A stretch of 64,000 nucleotides of DNA from Nevskia soli DSM 19509 (GCF_000711955.1 NZ_JONR01000015.1:1-64000); one strand, 5' to 3'. Numbered from the stretch's first letter, positions 20,375 to 29,673 are shown. A program made the numbers and translations. The notes: generated from the letters alone by a model not told the origin.

Positions 20375-21975
20375 TCCCCGATCTTCTCTCCGGCCAGCGC
20401 CGGTGTATTGACCGGCAGCCGATGCGCCTTGGTGGCCTGTTCGAACGAGTAGCCCAGCGCCAGCAGCTTCGGCTCGCTGAAGGCGGGGCCGAAGAAGGAA
20501 ATGCCCACGGGCAGGCCGCCGGTGGTGAAGCCGGCGGGAACGATCAGGTCGGGGAAGCCGGTGAGGTTGGCGAAGTTGGTGGCGGATTCGCCGCCGGCCG
20601 CGCCCGGTGCCGGGTCGGCATCGATCTTCGCGGGACGCCGCGGCGAGGTGGGGTAGACGATGGCGTCGAGCTGGTTGGAGGAGAGGATGCCCTCGATCTC
20701 CTCGCGCACCAGCGGCAGGCCGTGATCGCGCACGGCGAGATACTGCTTGCTGTTCATGTCGGGGGCATCCGCCTCCTGCTTGAACAGGGCCCAGCGGCTG
20801 GGATTGGGGATGAAGCCGTCACGCGGCGAGGTGAGGGCCTGCGACTGCTCCATCAGTTCCTTGTGCGTGCGCGGGAAGCCGGGCTTGAGGGTGCCGAGGT
20901 AGTCGGTGATCTGCGCCACGAACTCCGGCCGGCGGATGACGTTGTAGAACTCGGTCTTCACGCCGAGCAGCCACTTCGGATACTTCACGTCGATCACCGT
21001 GGCGCCCTGCTTGCGCATCGCGGCGATCGAGGCATCGACGATCCAGTCGACTTCCTCGTCCTGTCCCATGAAGTCGCGCGCCACGCCGATGCGGGCGCCT
21101 TTCAGCGCATCGGCCTTCAGGTACCTGGTGTAGTCCTTCTGGAATTTGCCTTCGCTCTTCAGGGTGGCGGCGTCCTCGGGGTCGACGCCGGTCATCGCCC
21201 CGAGCGCAGCGGCGACATCGGCCACGTTCGCGGCCAGCGGGCCGCCGGTATCGAAACTGAGCGACAGCGGCACGATGCCGCTGCGGCTGAGCAGGCCATG
21301 GGTGGGTTTGAGGCCGACCACGCCGTTGGAAGTGGACGGGCCGCGGATCGAGCCGCCGGTATCGGTGCCCATGCCCAGCGTGGCGAACACCGCGGCAATG
21401 CCGGCGCCGGTGCCGCCCGAGGAGCCGGATGGCGTGCGCGTCAGGTCATGCGGGTTCAACGTCTGGCCGCCGAGCGAACTGTGCGCGCCGCCGGAGGCGA
21501 ACTCCGACAGGTTGACCTTGGCCAGGATCACCGCGCCGGCGTCGCGCAGCTTCTTCACCAGGAAGGCATCCTTTGGCGGGATCGAGCCCTTCAGCAGGAA
21601 GGAGCCGGCCGTGGTCGGCAGGTCGGCGGTGTTGTAGTTGTCCTTGAGGATCACCGGGATGCCGTGCAGCGGCCCGCGCGCGCCCTTGGACTTGCGCTCG
21701 GCGTCGAGCGCGCGGGCGGTTTCCAGTGCGTGCGGGTTGAGGGTGATGACGGCGTTGATCTTCGGCCCCTGCTTGTCGTAGGCCTCGATGCGCTTGAGGT
21801 ACAACTTGACCAGCTGCTCCGAAGTCAGGCTGCCGTCGGCCATCGCCTTCTGCAGCTCGGGGATGCTGGCCTGGGTCAGTTCGAACGAGGCGGCGTGTGC
21901 CGGCGCGGCCGTCGCCGCCAGTGCCAACATCAGCGCCGGCAACAGCCGCAGGAGGAGAGGGTTCAGCAAGCGCAT
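20371..21975 (-). CDS. Sec-exported amidase, peptide-amidase-like (group II)
   Basis: 534 residues. Sec signal peptide cut after AHA (about 28). Amidase-signature fold with catalytic Lys111 (ILKDNYN), cis-Ser185 (PSGSSGG) and nucleophile Ser209 (TDTGGSIRGP). INAVITLNPHALETARALDAE and SEPKLLALGYSFEQAT recall peptide amidase (Pam) of Stenotrophomonas maltophilia, which removes the C-terminal amide from peptides. The relation is from memory of the family, not a search. Likely periplasmic. It follows the amidases at 22019 and 23692 in one direction, under the element at 25839. Confidence 0.88.
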   Translation of the reverse strand: MRLLNPLLLRLLPALMLALAATAAPAHAASFELTQASIPELQKAMADGSLTSEQLVKLYLKRIEAYDKQGPKINAVITLNPHALETARALDAERKSKGARGPLHGIPVILKDNYNTADLPTTAGSFLLKGSIPPKDAFLVKKLRDAGAVILAKVNLSEFASGGAHSSLGGQTLNPHDLTRTPSGSSGGTGAGIAAVFATLGMGTDTGGSIRGPSTSNGVVGLKPTHGLLSRSGIVPLSLSFDTGGPLAANVADVAAALGAMTGVDPEDAATLKSEGKFQKDYTRYLKADALKGARIGVARDFMGQDEEVDWIVDASIAAMRKQGATVIDVKYPKWLLGVKTEFYNVIRRPEFVAQITDYLGTLKPGFPRTHKELMEQSQALTSPRDGFIPNPSRWALFKQEADAPDMNSKQYLAVRDHGLPLVREEIEGILSSNQLDAIVYPTSPRRPAKIDADPAPGAAGGESATNFANLTGFPDLIVPAGFTTGGLPVGISFFGPAFSEPKLLALGYSFEQATKAHRLPVNTPALAGEKIGE

Positions 21976-22018
21976 GATGGATCTTCCGTGTAAATGGTGG
22001 CCGCCCGGCGGGTGCGGC

Positions 22019-23623
22019 TCAGTATTCGAAACGCTCGCCCGGCAGCGCCGGCGTGGTGGCAGGCGAGACGCGATGGTGCGTGGCCTGTTCGTAGGCATAG
22101 GCATAGCCGATCAGCTTGGGTTCGCTGTAGGCGGGTCCGAAGAAGGAAATCGTCACCGGCATATGGTCGGAGGTGACGCCGGCCGGGACGATCACGTCGG
22201 GGAACTGCGTGACGTTGGCGATGCTGCTCAGCGACGGCACCTGTGGGCGGTCGACGATGTTCGGCGTATTGGGGTCGATCATCGCGGGACGGGTCGGGCG
22301 TGTCGGGTACACCAGGGCATCGAGCTGCTTGTCGTCGATCAGCCCCAGCACCGCGCCCTGCACCGCGGCCATGCCGTGCAGCTTGGCCGAGGTATAGGTG
22401 AGCGAAGTGGTCGGCGTGGCCTCGCTCAGGGTCTTGAAGCGCTTGAACACGCTCGGATGCGGCAGGAAGCCGTTGCCCGGCTGGGTCAGCTTGATGCCGA
22501 GGTCGGCGATCTCGGCGATCGACCTGGGAAAGCCGGGGCGCAGGGTGGCGAGGTAGTCGCGGTAGTTGTCCTTCACCTCGGCGCGGATCGGCTCCATCAC
22601 CGTGGTGCGGCTCTGCATCGCGGCGGCGGGCAGGTTGACCGGATCGATCAGGATCGCGCCCTGCTGCTTCAGCTCCTCCAGGCTGGCTTCGAACACGCGG
22701 TCGACTTCCGCATCGCTGCCCTTGAAGTCGCGGATCACGCCCAGGCGCACGCCCTTGAGCGCATCCTTCTTCAGGTACTGGGTGTAGTCCTTGTAGAACA
22801 GGCCGGCGCTGTTGCGCGTCAGCGGGTCCCTGGGATCGACGCCGGTGAGGAAGCCCAGTTCCAGCGCGGCGTCATAGACGGTGCGCGCCATCGGGCCGCC
22901 GGTGTCGAAGGTCAACACACAGGGCATGATGCCGGTGCGGGTGACCAGGCCGTTGGTCGGCTTGATGCCGACGATGCCGTTGGCGGAGGAGGGGCCGCGG
23001 ATCGATCCGCCGGTGTCCGAGCCCAGGCCGAGCGGTGCATACCAGGCGGCGAGGCCGGCGCCGGTGCCGGCGGATGAGCCGTTGGGAATGCGGCGCGGGT
23101 CGTGGGGATTGTGCGTCTGGCCGCCGCGGGAACTGAAGCCGACGCCGCCATGCGCGAACTCGTCCATGTTCACCTTGGCGAGGATGATCGCGCCGGCATC
23201 GCGCAGTTGCTTGATGGTCGGCGCATCCGCGTAAGGCACCGAGTTGGCGAGCAGGAAGTCACCACCGCTGGTCGGCATGTCGGCGGTGTCGTAGTTGTCC
23301 TTGGCCAGGATCGGGATGCCCATCAAGGGCGAACGGCGGCCCTTGGCTTTGAACTCGGCGTCGAGCGCCCGCGCGGTCTCGATCGCCTTCGGGTTGATGG
23401 TGATCACCGCGTTGAGTCCGGGGCCCTGGTGGTCGTAGGCCGCGATGCGGGCGAGATACAGTTTCACCAGCTTTTCGTAGGTGAGCGCGCCGGCATCGAC
23501 CGCCGCCTGGATCTCCGGCACGTCGGCGGTCTCCAGGTCGAAGGTGGCCGCGCGCGACGGCGCGGCGAAGCACAGGGCGATCGAGGCGACCAGGGGCAGC
23601 AGCTTGAGCTTGAGCGGTTTCAT
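22019..23623 (-). CDS. Sec-exported amidase, peptide-amidase-like (group II)
   Basis: 534 residues from ATG 23623. Signal peptide cut near PSRA-A (about 25). Lys108 (LAKDNYD), cis-Ser183 (NGSSAG) and Ser207 (SDTGGSIRGP) are all present, with the 24-residue Ser-Ser spacing of the family. It shares NAVITINPKAIETARALDAE with its neighbour but is diverged along its length, so the duplication is not recent. The C-terminal YSEPKLIGYAYAYEQAT segment matches the Pam-like group. Probably second gene of the unit that starts at 25725. Confidence 0.88.
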   Translation of the reverse strand: MKPLKLKLLPLVASIALCFAAPSRAATFDLETADVPEIQAAVDAGALTYEKLVKLYLARIAAYDHQGPGLNAVITINPKAIETARALDAEFKAKGRRSPLMGIPILAKDNYDTADMPTSGGDFLLANSVPYADAPTIKQLRDAGAIILAKVNMDEFAHGGVGFSSRGGQTHNPHDPRRIPNGSSAGTGAGLAAWYAPLGLGSDTGGSIRGPSSANGIVGIKPTNGLVTRTGIMPCVLTFDTGGPMARTVYDAALELGFLTGVDPRDPLTRNSAGLFYKDYTQYLKKDALKGVRLGVIRDFKGSDAEVDRVFEASLEELKQQGAILIDPVNLPAAAMQSRTTVMEPIRAEVKDNYRDYLATLRPGFPRSIAEIADLGIKLTQPGNGFLPHPSVFKRFKTLSEATPTTSLTYTSAKLHGMAAVQGAVLGLIDDKQLDALVYPTRPTRPAMIDPNTPNIVDRPQVPSLSSIANVTQFPDVIVPAGVTSDHMPVTISFFGPAYSEPKLIGYAYAYEQATHHRVSPATTPALPGERFEY

Positions 23624-23691
23624 GGGGCCTTGGATGAGTTCAGGAGCCGGAAGCGCCGGCATTCAGGTCTGGAAGATTTCCGCGCAGTACC

Positions 23692-25725
23692 TCAGGGCTC
23701 GCCCGCGATCGGCCCGAACTCAGGCGGCGGGTGGCGGTGGTGCGTCGCCGTGGTATAGGCCGAGGCGACCTTCAGCAGCAGCGGTTCGTCGAAGGGCCGG
23801 CCGACGATGTCCATGCCCACCGGCAGCTGCGCCGGGATGGGGCCGGTGAGGCGGATGTGGTCGTCGCCTTCCAGGATCTCGACGCCCGGGCCGTTATCCG
23901 ATTTCGGGTATTCCACCTTGGGCGCCGACGGATCGCGGATCATGTCGTACACCTCGGTGGTGTAGCCCGCCGGCACCGTGATGACCGGGAAGCCCTGCGC
24001 CCCGAGGAAGCTCCACACGCCGTCGCCGCCGCGGCGGCCGTTGACCGTCGGCCCCGCCGGCGCGCCGAGCTTGGTCGGCGGCAGGCTGGCGGTGGGATAG
24101 ACCAGCACGTCGAGCTTCTGCTCGGCCATGCACTGCAGGATCACCTGCTGCACCGCGAAGCGCGTCAGCATGCGCTGCGACATGTCGAATTCCTGCGCCT
24201 TCTCCACGTTCTCCCGGCCCTTCTTGCGGTCCGGGAAATGCGGGTCGTTGTGGAAGTTGGACTTGGCGATGAGGTCGGCGTTGCTCTTGATGTTGGCGTC
24301 GCCGCGGTCGCGCAGGTACATGTTGAGCATGTAGCGCGCCTGTCCCAGGTCGGTGCCCTGGCCGAAGTCGCGCAGGGTGAAGCTGTCCGGCACCTTGGAC
24401 TGGTCGTACTTCATGTCGAGCAGGCGGGTGAGGTTGTCGGACGCCGGTTTGCCGTCCTTGTCCACCGGGAACTGGTCGGGGAAGCGCTTGGTGAAGACCT
24501 TGTTGCTGTCTTGCGGACCGTACTTGTGGATGCAGGCGGTGAACAGGTCGCCCTCGGGGCCCGGATCGACGATGGTCGCGCCGAGCTTGCGCAGGTCGTT
24601 CACGCCCTGGCTGACGATGTCGATGGTCTGCTCGTCCTGCTTGGTGAACAGCTTCTTGTTCATGTACTCGCGCACCACGCCGACGCGCACGCCGTCCAGG
24701 CTCTTGCCGTGGGCGAAGCTTTCGTAGGATTCCTTCGGCATGCGCCCGATGGCGAACGCGGTCAACTCGTCTTTCGGGTCGTAGCCGGCGATCACATCCA
24801 GTATTCGCGCCGCATCCTCCACGTTGCGGCAGATCGGTCCGACACGGGTGTTGATGCCGATCTGGATCATGCCCTTGCGGCTGACCAGTTCCTCGGTACC
24901 GGCGATGCCCACCGCGCTCGAGGCGCTGGCCGGGCCGCGGACCGAGGAACCGGATTCCTCGGCGATGGCGCAGGTGACGAGATTGGCGCCGACCGAGGAA
25001 CCGGAGCCCGCGCTGGAGCCGCGCGGATTGCGCTCGGTGTCGTAGGGATTGCAGAAGGTGCCGCCGAAGGAACTGCGCGTCACCGCCGAGGCGTATTCGC
25101 CCAGGTTGGCCTTGGCCAGGATGATCGCCCCGGCGGCGCGCAGGCGCACGACGAAGGTCGAATCTTCCGGCGGCCGGTCGTTGGCGTAGAAGGCATCGGC
25201 GCCGGCGGTGGTGCGCATGTCGAAGGTGTCGTACTGGTCCTTGATCGCCATCACCACACCCTGCAGCGGGCCGACCAGCTTGCCGGTCCTGGCGAACTCG
25301 CGGTCCTGGGCGGCGGCGACTTCCAGCGCGTCCGGCATGTTCGCGGCGTTGTCCACGGAGTCCGTCATGCTGCGCGCCTTGCGGTCGTCGAAGCCCATGG
25401 CCTTGCGCGTTGCGGGGCGCAGGTTGAGCGTGGACAGGGCATTGATCTGGCCGGCGTGCGGAATGGTCTCGATCGGGCCGAGGATGCCCTGCGGTTCCTT
25501 CACGCAGGTGCCGTTGTAGGCCTTGATGCGGGCCAGGTAGAGGCGCACCAGTTGTTCGGTGGTGATCTGCTTGCTCAGGATCGCGCCCTGGATGCTGCTG
25601 ATGGTGGCCTCTTCCAGGTGGAATTTCGGCGCCGCCGCCACGGCCTGGGTCGGGGTGCCAAGGCTGGTGCCGATGACGAGGGCCATGGCGCACAGCAGCG
25701 TGCACAGTCGATACATCTTGAGCAT
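23692..25725 (-). CDS. Long Sec-exported amidase (group I)
   Basis: 677 residues, about 150 longer than ordinary AS amidases. Signal peptide 1-31, then a group-specific segment KFHLEEATI, YNGTCVKEPQG, and NLRPATRKAMGFD before the AS core. Lys162 (AIKDQYDT), cis-Ser237 (RGSSAG) and Ser261 (SGSSVRGPA) form the triad; the usual GGS before the nucleophile is replaced by GSS. An insert after the core (about residues 380-510) contains DRGDANIKSNADLI, and VWSFLGAQGFPV lies near the end. First gene of its unit, with the shared promoter-like element 114 bp upstream. Confidence 0.88.
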   Translation of the reverse strand: MLKMYRLCTLLCAMALVIGTSLGTPTQAVAAAPKFHLEEATISSIQGAILSKQITTEQLVRLYLARIKAYNGTCVKEPQGILGPIETIPHAGQINALSTLNLRPATRKAMGFDDRKARSMTDSVDNAANMPDALEVAAAQDREFARTGKLVGPLQGVVMAIKDQYDTFDMRTTAGADAFYANDRPPEDSTFVVRLRAAGAIILAKANLGEYASAVTRSSFGGTFCNPYDTERNPRGSSAGSGSSVGANLVTCAIAEESGSSVRGPASASSAVGIAGTEELVSRKGMIQIGINTRVGPICRNVEDAARILDVIAGYDPKDELTAFAIGRMPKESYESFAHGKSLDGVRVGVVREYMNKKLFTKQDEQTIDIVSQGVNDLRKLGATIVDPGPEGDLFTACIHKYGPQDSNKVFTKRFPDQFPVDKDGKPASDNLTRLLDMKYDQSKVPDSFTLRDFGQGTDLGQARYMLNMYLRDRGDANIKSNADLIAKSNFHNDPHFPDRKKGRENVEKAQEFDMSQRMLTRFAVQQVILQCMAEQKLDVLVYPTASLPPTKLGAPAGPTVNGRRGGDGVWSFLGAQGFPVITVPAGYTTEVYDMIRDPSAPKVEYPKSDNGPGVEILEGDDHIRLTGPIPAQLPVGMDIVGRPFDEPLLLKVASAYTTATHHRHPPPEFGPIAGEP

Positions 25726-25838
25726 GATTGGTTCCGGTCGGTGACTTGTCGTAGTACTTGTTCCAACCGCGGACGACGGGCAGGCTCTGCTGATCGCCAG
25801 CGCCTTGCCTGCTGTGTACGCGATAGTCCCACTAGCAC

Positions 25839-25867
25839 AGACGGTTGGCCGGCAAGGCCCCCTACCT
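25839..25867 (-). promoter_or_regulatory. Shared element, site 3 (upstream of 25725 amidase)
   Basis: Read on the minus strand: AGGTAGGGG (25867-25859), 15 nt, CGTCT (25843-25839). Perfect match to the consensus of this region. It is 114 bp upstream of the group I amidase start and lies in the gap shared with the divergent ogt gene. Confidence 0.75.
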
Positions 25868-26026
25868 GAACCCGGCGTAAAGGCGTGGGGCCTGATCACC
25901 TGGAGGTCATCAAGCCGCCGCGTGGCGGCCTCGAATGCAGCGCAAGAATCCGGAAGTCAGGGAAAGTTCGAGTGCCTAGACTGGCGCCAACCTGAAATGC
26001 AGCGAACCGCTGCCGGAGACAAAGCC

Positions 26027-26545
26027 ATGAAAGAGATCATTCGATACGCCTGGGGCGACAGTTCGCTGGGCGCCTTCCTGGTCGCCTCATCCGAACGCGG
26101 CCTGGTGTTCCTCGGCTTCGGCAAGCAGGACGGCGCGCTGCTCCGGGGCCTGGAGAGCCGCTTTGCGGAAGCGGATGTGGTCGAGGATGCCGCCGCACTG
26201 CGGGAGACGGTGCGGGCAGTTGCCGCGCTGGCCGATCACCCGGAACGAGAGGCGAACATGCCGGTGGACCTGCGCGGATCGGAATTCGAACGCCGCGTCT
26301 GGCAGGCCCTCCAGCAGATCCCGCCCGGCGAGACCGTCAGCTACGGTGAACTGGCCTCGAGAATCGGCGAGCCGGGGCGCGCCCGTGATGTCGGCGCCGC
26401 CTGCGGCGCAAACCCGGTCTCCCTGATCGTGCCCTGTCACCGGGTGGTGAAGAAGGACGGTTCCATCTCCGGTTACCGCTGGGGCGTGCGGCGCAAGCGC
26501 GAACTGATCGCGCGCGAATCCCGGGCGGAGTTTCACCTCAGTTGA
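26027..26545 (+). CDS. ogt: Methylated-DNA-protein cysteine methyltransferase
   Basis: 172 residues of the Ogt/MGMT family, which repairs O6-alkylguanine by transferring the alkyl group to its own cysteine. Active-site VPCHRVV with Cys137, SYGELASRIG and RARDVGAACGANP of the DNA-binding helix-turn-helix are present. I chose ATG 26027 because conserved sequence begins there. It is the only plus-strand gene in the amidase region and abuts mug tail to tail by 7 bp, making a small DNA-repair pair. Confidence 0.93.
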   Translation: MKEIIRYAWGDSSLGAFLVASSERGLVFLGFGKQDGALLRGLESRFAEADVVEDAAALRETVRAVAALADHPEREANMPVDLRGSEFERRVWQALQQIPPGETVSYGELASRIGEPGRARDVGAACGANPVSLIVPCHRVVKKDGSISGYRWGVRRKRELIARESRAEFHLS

Positions 26546-26552
26546 CGCGGGC

Positions 26553-27077
26553 TCACTCCGGCTCCGCCGCAAGGCGGAGCTGGCGATAGGCGAGGACCAG
26601 TTGGTCCAGCGTGAAGGCGCGGTTCAAGCCGCTCGGGTTCGGCAGCACCCAGACCGCCGCGTCCCCGAACGTCGCCTGCTGCGGCCCCCACGGAATGGTG
26701 CGGGAGCCGGATAGCGCCGAGTAGGCCATCTTGCCCAGGAAGGCGAGATGGCGCGGCGCATACCGCCTGATCTTGCGTTCCAGCGCCACCGAGGCATCCC
26801 TGAATTCATGCCTTGCCAGCTCGCTGGCGCTGGTAGTCGGCCGGTCGACCACGGTTGTCAGTCCGCAGCCGTAGTCCAGGATCTCACGATCGTTCTGGGG
26901 AAGGATGCGATGCGGCGTGAAGCCGGCCAGGTGGAGTGTGCGCCAGAAGCGGTTGCTCCCCGAAACGAAGTGATGACCCGCGGTCGCGGCCGTGCTGCCG
27001 GGGTTGATGCCGCAGAAGATCACCGACAGGTTTTTCCCCAGGATGTCGGGAAGCGGTTGCGGAAGATCCGGATGCAT
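26553..27077 (-). CDS. mug: G/U mismatch-specific DNA glycosylase
   Basis: 174 residues from ATG 27077, matching Mug: VIFCGINPGS (active-site loop with Asn), SNRFWRTLHLAGF, LDYGCGLTTVVDRPT, LAFLGKMAYSAL and VLPNPSGLNRAF. It removes uracil or ethenocytosine opposite G. An in-frame ATG at 27140 is possible, but neither start has a clear ribosome site. It lies 146 bp after the Tat amidase at 27223, so it could be read through from that unit. Confidence 0.9.
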   Translation of the reverse strand: MHPDLPQPLPDILGKNLSVIFCGINPGSTAATAGHHFVSGSNRFWRTLHLAGFTPHRILPQNDREILDYGCGLTTVVDRPTTSASELARHEFRDASVALERKIRRYAPRHLAFLGKMAYSALSGSRTIPWGPQQATFGDAAVWVLPNPSGLNRAFTLDQLVLAYRQLRLAAEPE

Positions 27078-27222
27078 TTCAGGCGCGGCCCATGGTGGAA
27101 GGACATGCGGCCCGTAGCAACCGCTTGTCTCGATCCACATATTATTCGGATCAGTCCAGAAGTTCTCACGCCTGGACCGGATCCGCCGTGCGCTGTTGGA
27201 ACCCGCGGCGGCTTCGTATCGC

Positions 27223-28983
27223 TCAAACCGCGAACAAGGGCGGCTGCCTGCTGTTGAAGCCTGTCGCATCCTGGTAGGCCTTGGCCAGGACCAGCAACTC
27301 GGGCTCGCCGAAGGGGCGCGCCATGAAGTTGATGCTGGTCGGCGTGCCGTTGGCGGCGAAGCCGTTGGGCAGGGCCAGCCCGGGATAGCAGGCGAGGTTG
27401 GCCATCTGCGAATGCTGCTGCGTCCGGTTCGGCGGCGGCTGCGGGGTGTTGGCGGGACCGCTGGGGCCATCGGCACCGCCGGATCGCGGGTTGCCGTTGG
27501 TATGCGGCGCCAGGTACACGTCCACGCCCGCGGTAGCCTCCGCCAGCTTCTGCATCATCATCGTGCGCAGGCGCTGCGATTGCAGGTATTCCACGGCCGG
27601 CACCACCCGCGAGACGCGGAAGCGCTCCGCCTTGTTCTTCGCGGTGAGCAGCTCGTCGCGCCCGGAGCGCAGCAGCCCGTCGAAGAAGACCGCCGCCTCG
27701 ACGCTGATGGCCAGGATGTCGATGGGGAAATCCGGCACCTTGAGCGGGATCAGTTCCACGCCCATCGTGCGCAGTTGCGCCAGGGTGGCGGCGTCGTTGT
27801 GCCGCCATTCCGGATTGCGGTCGGCATCGTCGAAGGCATCGGCGAAATAGCCGACGCGCAGCTTGCGATAGTCGCGCCGCGCGTCCCAGTTGAAGGGGAT
27901 TTCGGAAACGCTCAGGTCCAGGTCGTCCGGACGCGCGATCACGCTCATCACCAGGGCGCAGTCCTCGACGTGGCGGCAGATCGGGCCGAGACGGTCCTGG
28001 GTCCAGGCCAGCGCCATCACGCCGTGCCGGCTGACGCGGCCGAAGGTCGGGCGCAGGCCGGTGGCGCCGCAGCGTCCCGACGGGCTCAGGATGGAGCCGC
28101 CGGTTTCGGTGCCGATGGCGAAGGGCACCAGTCCGGCGGCGGTGGAGGAGGCCGGGCCGGCCGAGGAGCCGCTGGAGCCTTCGTCCAGGTTCCAGGGGTT
28201 GTTGGTGCGCCCGCCGAACCATTGATCGCCGCCGGCCAGCTCACCGGTGCTGAGCTTGGCCAGCAGCACCGCCCCGGCTTCGCGCAGCATGACGACGACG
28301 CTGGCGTCCTCGTCGATGTACTGGTCCTTGTAGGCGCCCGAGCCCCAGGTGGTCTTGTAGCCCTTTACCGCGATGATGTCCTTGGCGCCCCAGGGCATGC
28401 CGTGCATGGGGCCCTTGTAGTGGCCGGCGGCGATCTCGGCATCGGCCTGTGTCGCCTGCTTCAGGGCGAGGTCGTCGAGGAAGGTCACCACGCAGTTGAT
28501 CTTGTCGTTGTACTTGTGCAGCCGGGCCAGGTACATGCGGGTCAGCTCGACCGAGCTGACCTGGCGCGTCCTGAGCAGTTGCGCCAGGTCGCTCAGCGGC
28601 CAGAACGCGACCTCTTCCAGGTTCTTCGGCCGCATCGGCGTCGGCCGCGTGCTGAAGTGGATGGCTTCACGCGTCTTGTTCACCTTCATGCCCGGCACGA
28701 TGGGGCTGAAATAAAACGGCGGCGCCACGTCGTTCGGAATGTCGATGCCGTGCAGCGCGGTGTAGCGCGCCAGGTTCTGGTTCACCCCGGCGAGCATGGC
28801 CTGTTGCTCCGCATCGCCGATCTCCACTCCGGCGACCGCCAGGGCGTCCTTCAACGCCGGCGCCGTGACCTGTTTCCCAACCGGTGCCTGGGCGCGGAGC
28901 GCGGCGGGCAGCAGTGCGGAACCCAGCCCGAAGCTGGTGAGGCCGGCGATGAAGCGCCTGCGGGACTTGATGAAGTTGTTCAC
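27223..28983 (-). CDS. Tat-exported amidase with N-terminal extension (group IV)
   Basis: 586 residues from GTG 28983, with GGAG 6 nt upstream. The Tat signal SRRRFIAGL (7-15) is followed by about 85 residues not found in the other amidases here (NLARYTALHGI, FYFSPIVPGMKVNKTRE). AS core: Lys201 (GAKDII), cis-Ser273 (SSGSSAG) and Ser297 (TGGSILSPSG). The C-terminal part has LAPHTNGNPRSGG and INFMARPFGEPELL. Folded export by Tat fits a periplasmic enzyme. The start overlaps the stop of a short upstream relic by 4 bp (GTGA). Confidence 0.88.
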   Translation of the reverse strand: MNNFIKSRRRFIAGLTSFGLGSALLPAALRAQAPVGKQVTAPALKDALAVAGVEIGDAEQQAMLAGVNQNLARYTALHGIDIPNDVAPPFYFSPIVPGMKVNKTREAIHFSTRPTPMRPKNLEEVAFWPLSDLAQLLRTRQVSSVELTRMYLARLHKYNDKINCVVTFLDDLALKQATQADAEIAAGHYKGPMHGMPWGAKDIIAVKGYKTTWGSGAYKDQYIDEDASVVVMLREAGAVLLAKLSTGELAGGDQWFGGRTNNPWNLDEGSSGSSAGPASSTAAGLVPFAIGTETGGSILSPSGRCGATGLRPTFGRVSRHGVMALAWTQDRLGPICRHVEDCALVMSVIARPDDLDLSVSEIPFNWDARRDYRKLRVGYFADAFDDADRNPEWRHNDAATLAQLRTMGVELIPLKVPDFPIDILAISVEAAVFFDGLLRSGRDELLTAKNKAERFRVSRVVPAVEYLQSQRLRTMMMQKLAEATAGVDVYLAPHTNGNPRSGGADGPSGPANTPQPPPNRTQQHSQMANLACYPGLALPNGFAANGTPTSINFMARPFGEPELLVLAKAYQDATGFNSRQPPLFAV

Positions 28984-29066
28984 GGCTTGCTCCGCTGACC
29001 GATGAAGTTCCACACGCCGGTGCGGCCGTTGATCGGCGCGGGGTCGGTGAGTTCTTGCGCGTGCAT
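28980..29066 (-). pseudogene. 28-codon relic of a group I amidase
   Basis: An ATG with AAGAAGG about 9 nt upstream opens a 28-residue frame. Its middle, INGRTGVWNFIGQ, matches VNGRGVVWSFLGQ of the group I amidase at 34079 (8 of 13 identical) and the same place in the one at 23692. It therefore looks like a scrap of a lost group I amidase. It may still be translated and coupled to the following Tat amidase through a 4-bp GTGA overlap. Confidence 0.6.
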
Positions 29067-29176
29067 GGTGTCGGACCTTCTTGGTCGTTCGCAGCAGAAG
29101 GAAATCTCCCGCCAGGCAGGCGCAGGGTCGTGCGGACCGGCTGCGCCTGCTTGATAGGATATGAAACGGATAGGAG

Positions 29177-29201
29177 CGCCGGCAGCCATCGGCTGCCGGC
29201 G
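29177..29201 (-). terminator. Strong hairpin after lipoprotein gene
   Basis: A perfect 11-bp stem (29177-29187 with 29191-29201) and a 3-nt loop, 4 bp beyond the lipoprotein stop. No T-run follows on the minus strand, so it may be a pause, a processing site or a weak terminator. Confidence 0.5.
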
Positions 29202-29205
29202 TTCA

Positions 29206-29673
29206 TCAGGGGCAGGCCGAGTTGTTCAGCAGTTCGGGCCGGGCGTTGGGCGGCAGCTTGGTCGACATGATCGCCTCGATGGAGCCGGGCCTGCATTCGG
29301 AAGCGACCTGCTCGCTGTAGGCGCTGATCAGGGCATGGATTCCCACGTGCTGCGGATCCTTGGTCGACATCAGGCCTTCGATGGAACCGGTGGGATAGGA
29401 GTGATAGTCCGAACGGGCATTCATGTGCTCGACGGAATAGTGCGAGCCGAAGTTCTGCTGATCCTTCACCGACATGATGCCCGCCGTGGAACCCGGCGCA
29501 CTGGAACCGCCTTTCAGGAACACGCCGATATCGCCATCCGAGCGGGTGGTGGAGCTCGCCGCCGTGTTGTAGGCCAGGACGGTGTCCTGCGGATGCACGG
29601 GCTGGCTGCCGCATCCGCCCAGGCAGGCCAGCACGCCGGTGAAGGCGAGCGCCAGCATCCTGTTCCTGTGCAT
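29206..29673 (-). CDS. Repeat-bearing lipoprotein of unknown function
   Basis: 155 residues from ATG 29673. The signal peptide ends in lipobox CLGGC, so it should be lipid-anchored. The mature part has three spaced copies of one motif: GSTAGIMSVKDQQ, GSIEGLMSTKDPQ and GSIEAIMSTKLPP, about 40-50 residues apart. I do not recognise the family. It has a shared promoter-like element about 240 bp upstream (29912-29940), which ties it to the amidase regulon. It could be a cell-surface binding or scaffold protein. An in-frame upstream ATG at 29724 is less likely because it precedes the signal peptide. Confidence 0.75.
   Translation of the reverse strand: MHRNRMLALAFTGVLACLGGCGSQPVHPQDTVLAYNTAASSTTRSDGDIGVFLKGGSSAPGSTAGIMSVKDQQNFGSHYSVEHMNARSDYHSYPTGSIEGLMSTKDPQHVGIHALISAYSEQVASECRPGSIEAIMSTKLPPNARPELLNNSACP

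Noticed and set aside
23731..25869. 712-codon plus-strand frame opposite the group I amidase
   Set aside because: Antisense shadow from high GC codon bias. Composition is rich in Arg/Val/Gly/His with no motif, while the minus strand has a complete amidase.
28980..29066. RiPP-type precursor peptide for the JmjC enzyme
   Set aside because: First considered because of size, ribosome site and nearby oxygenase, but the middle matches group I amidases, so a gene relic is the simpler reading.
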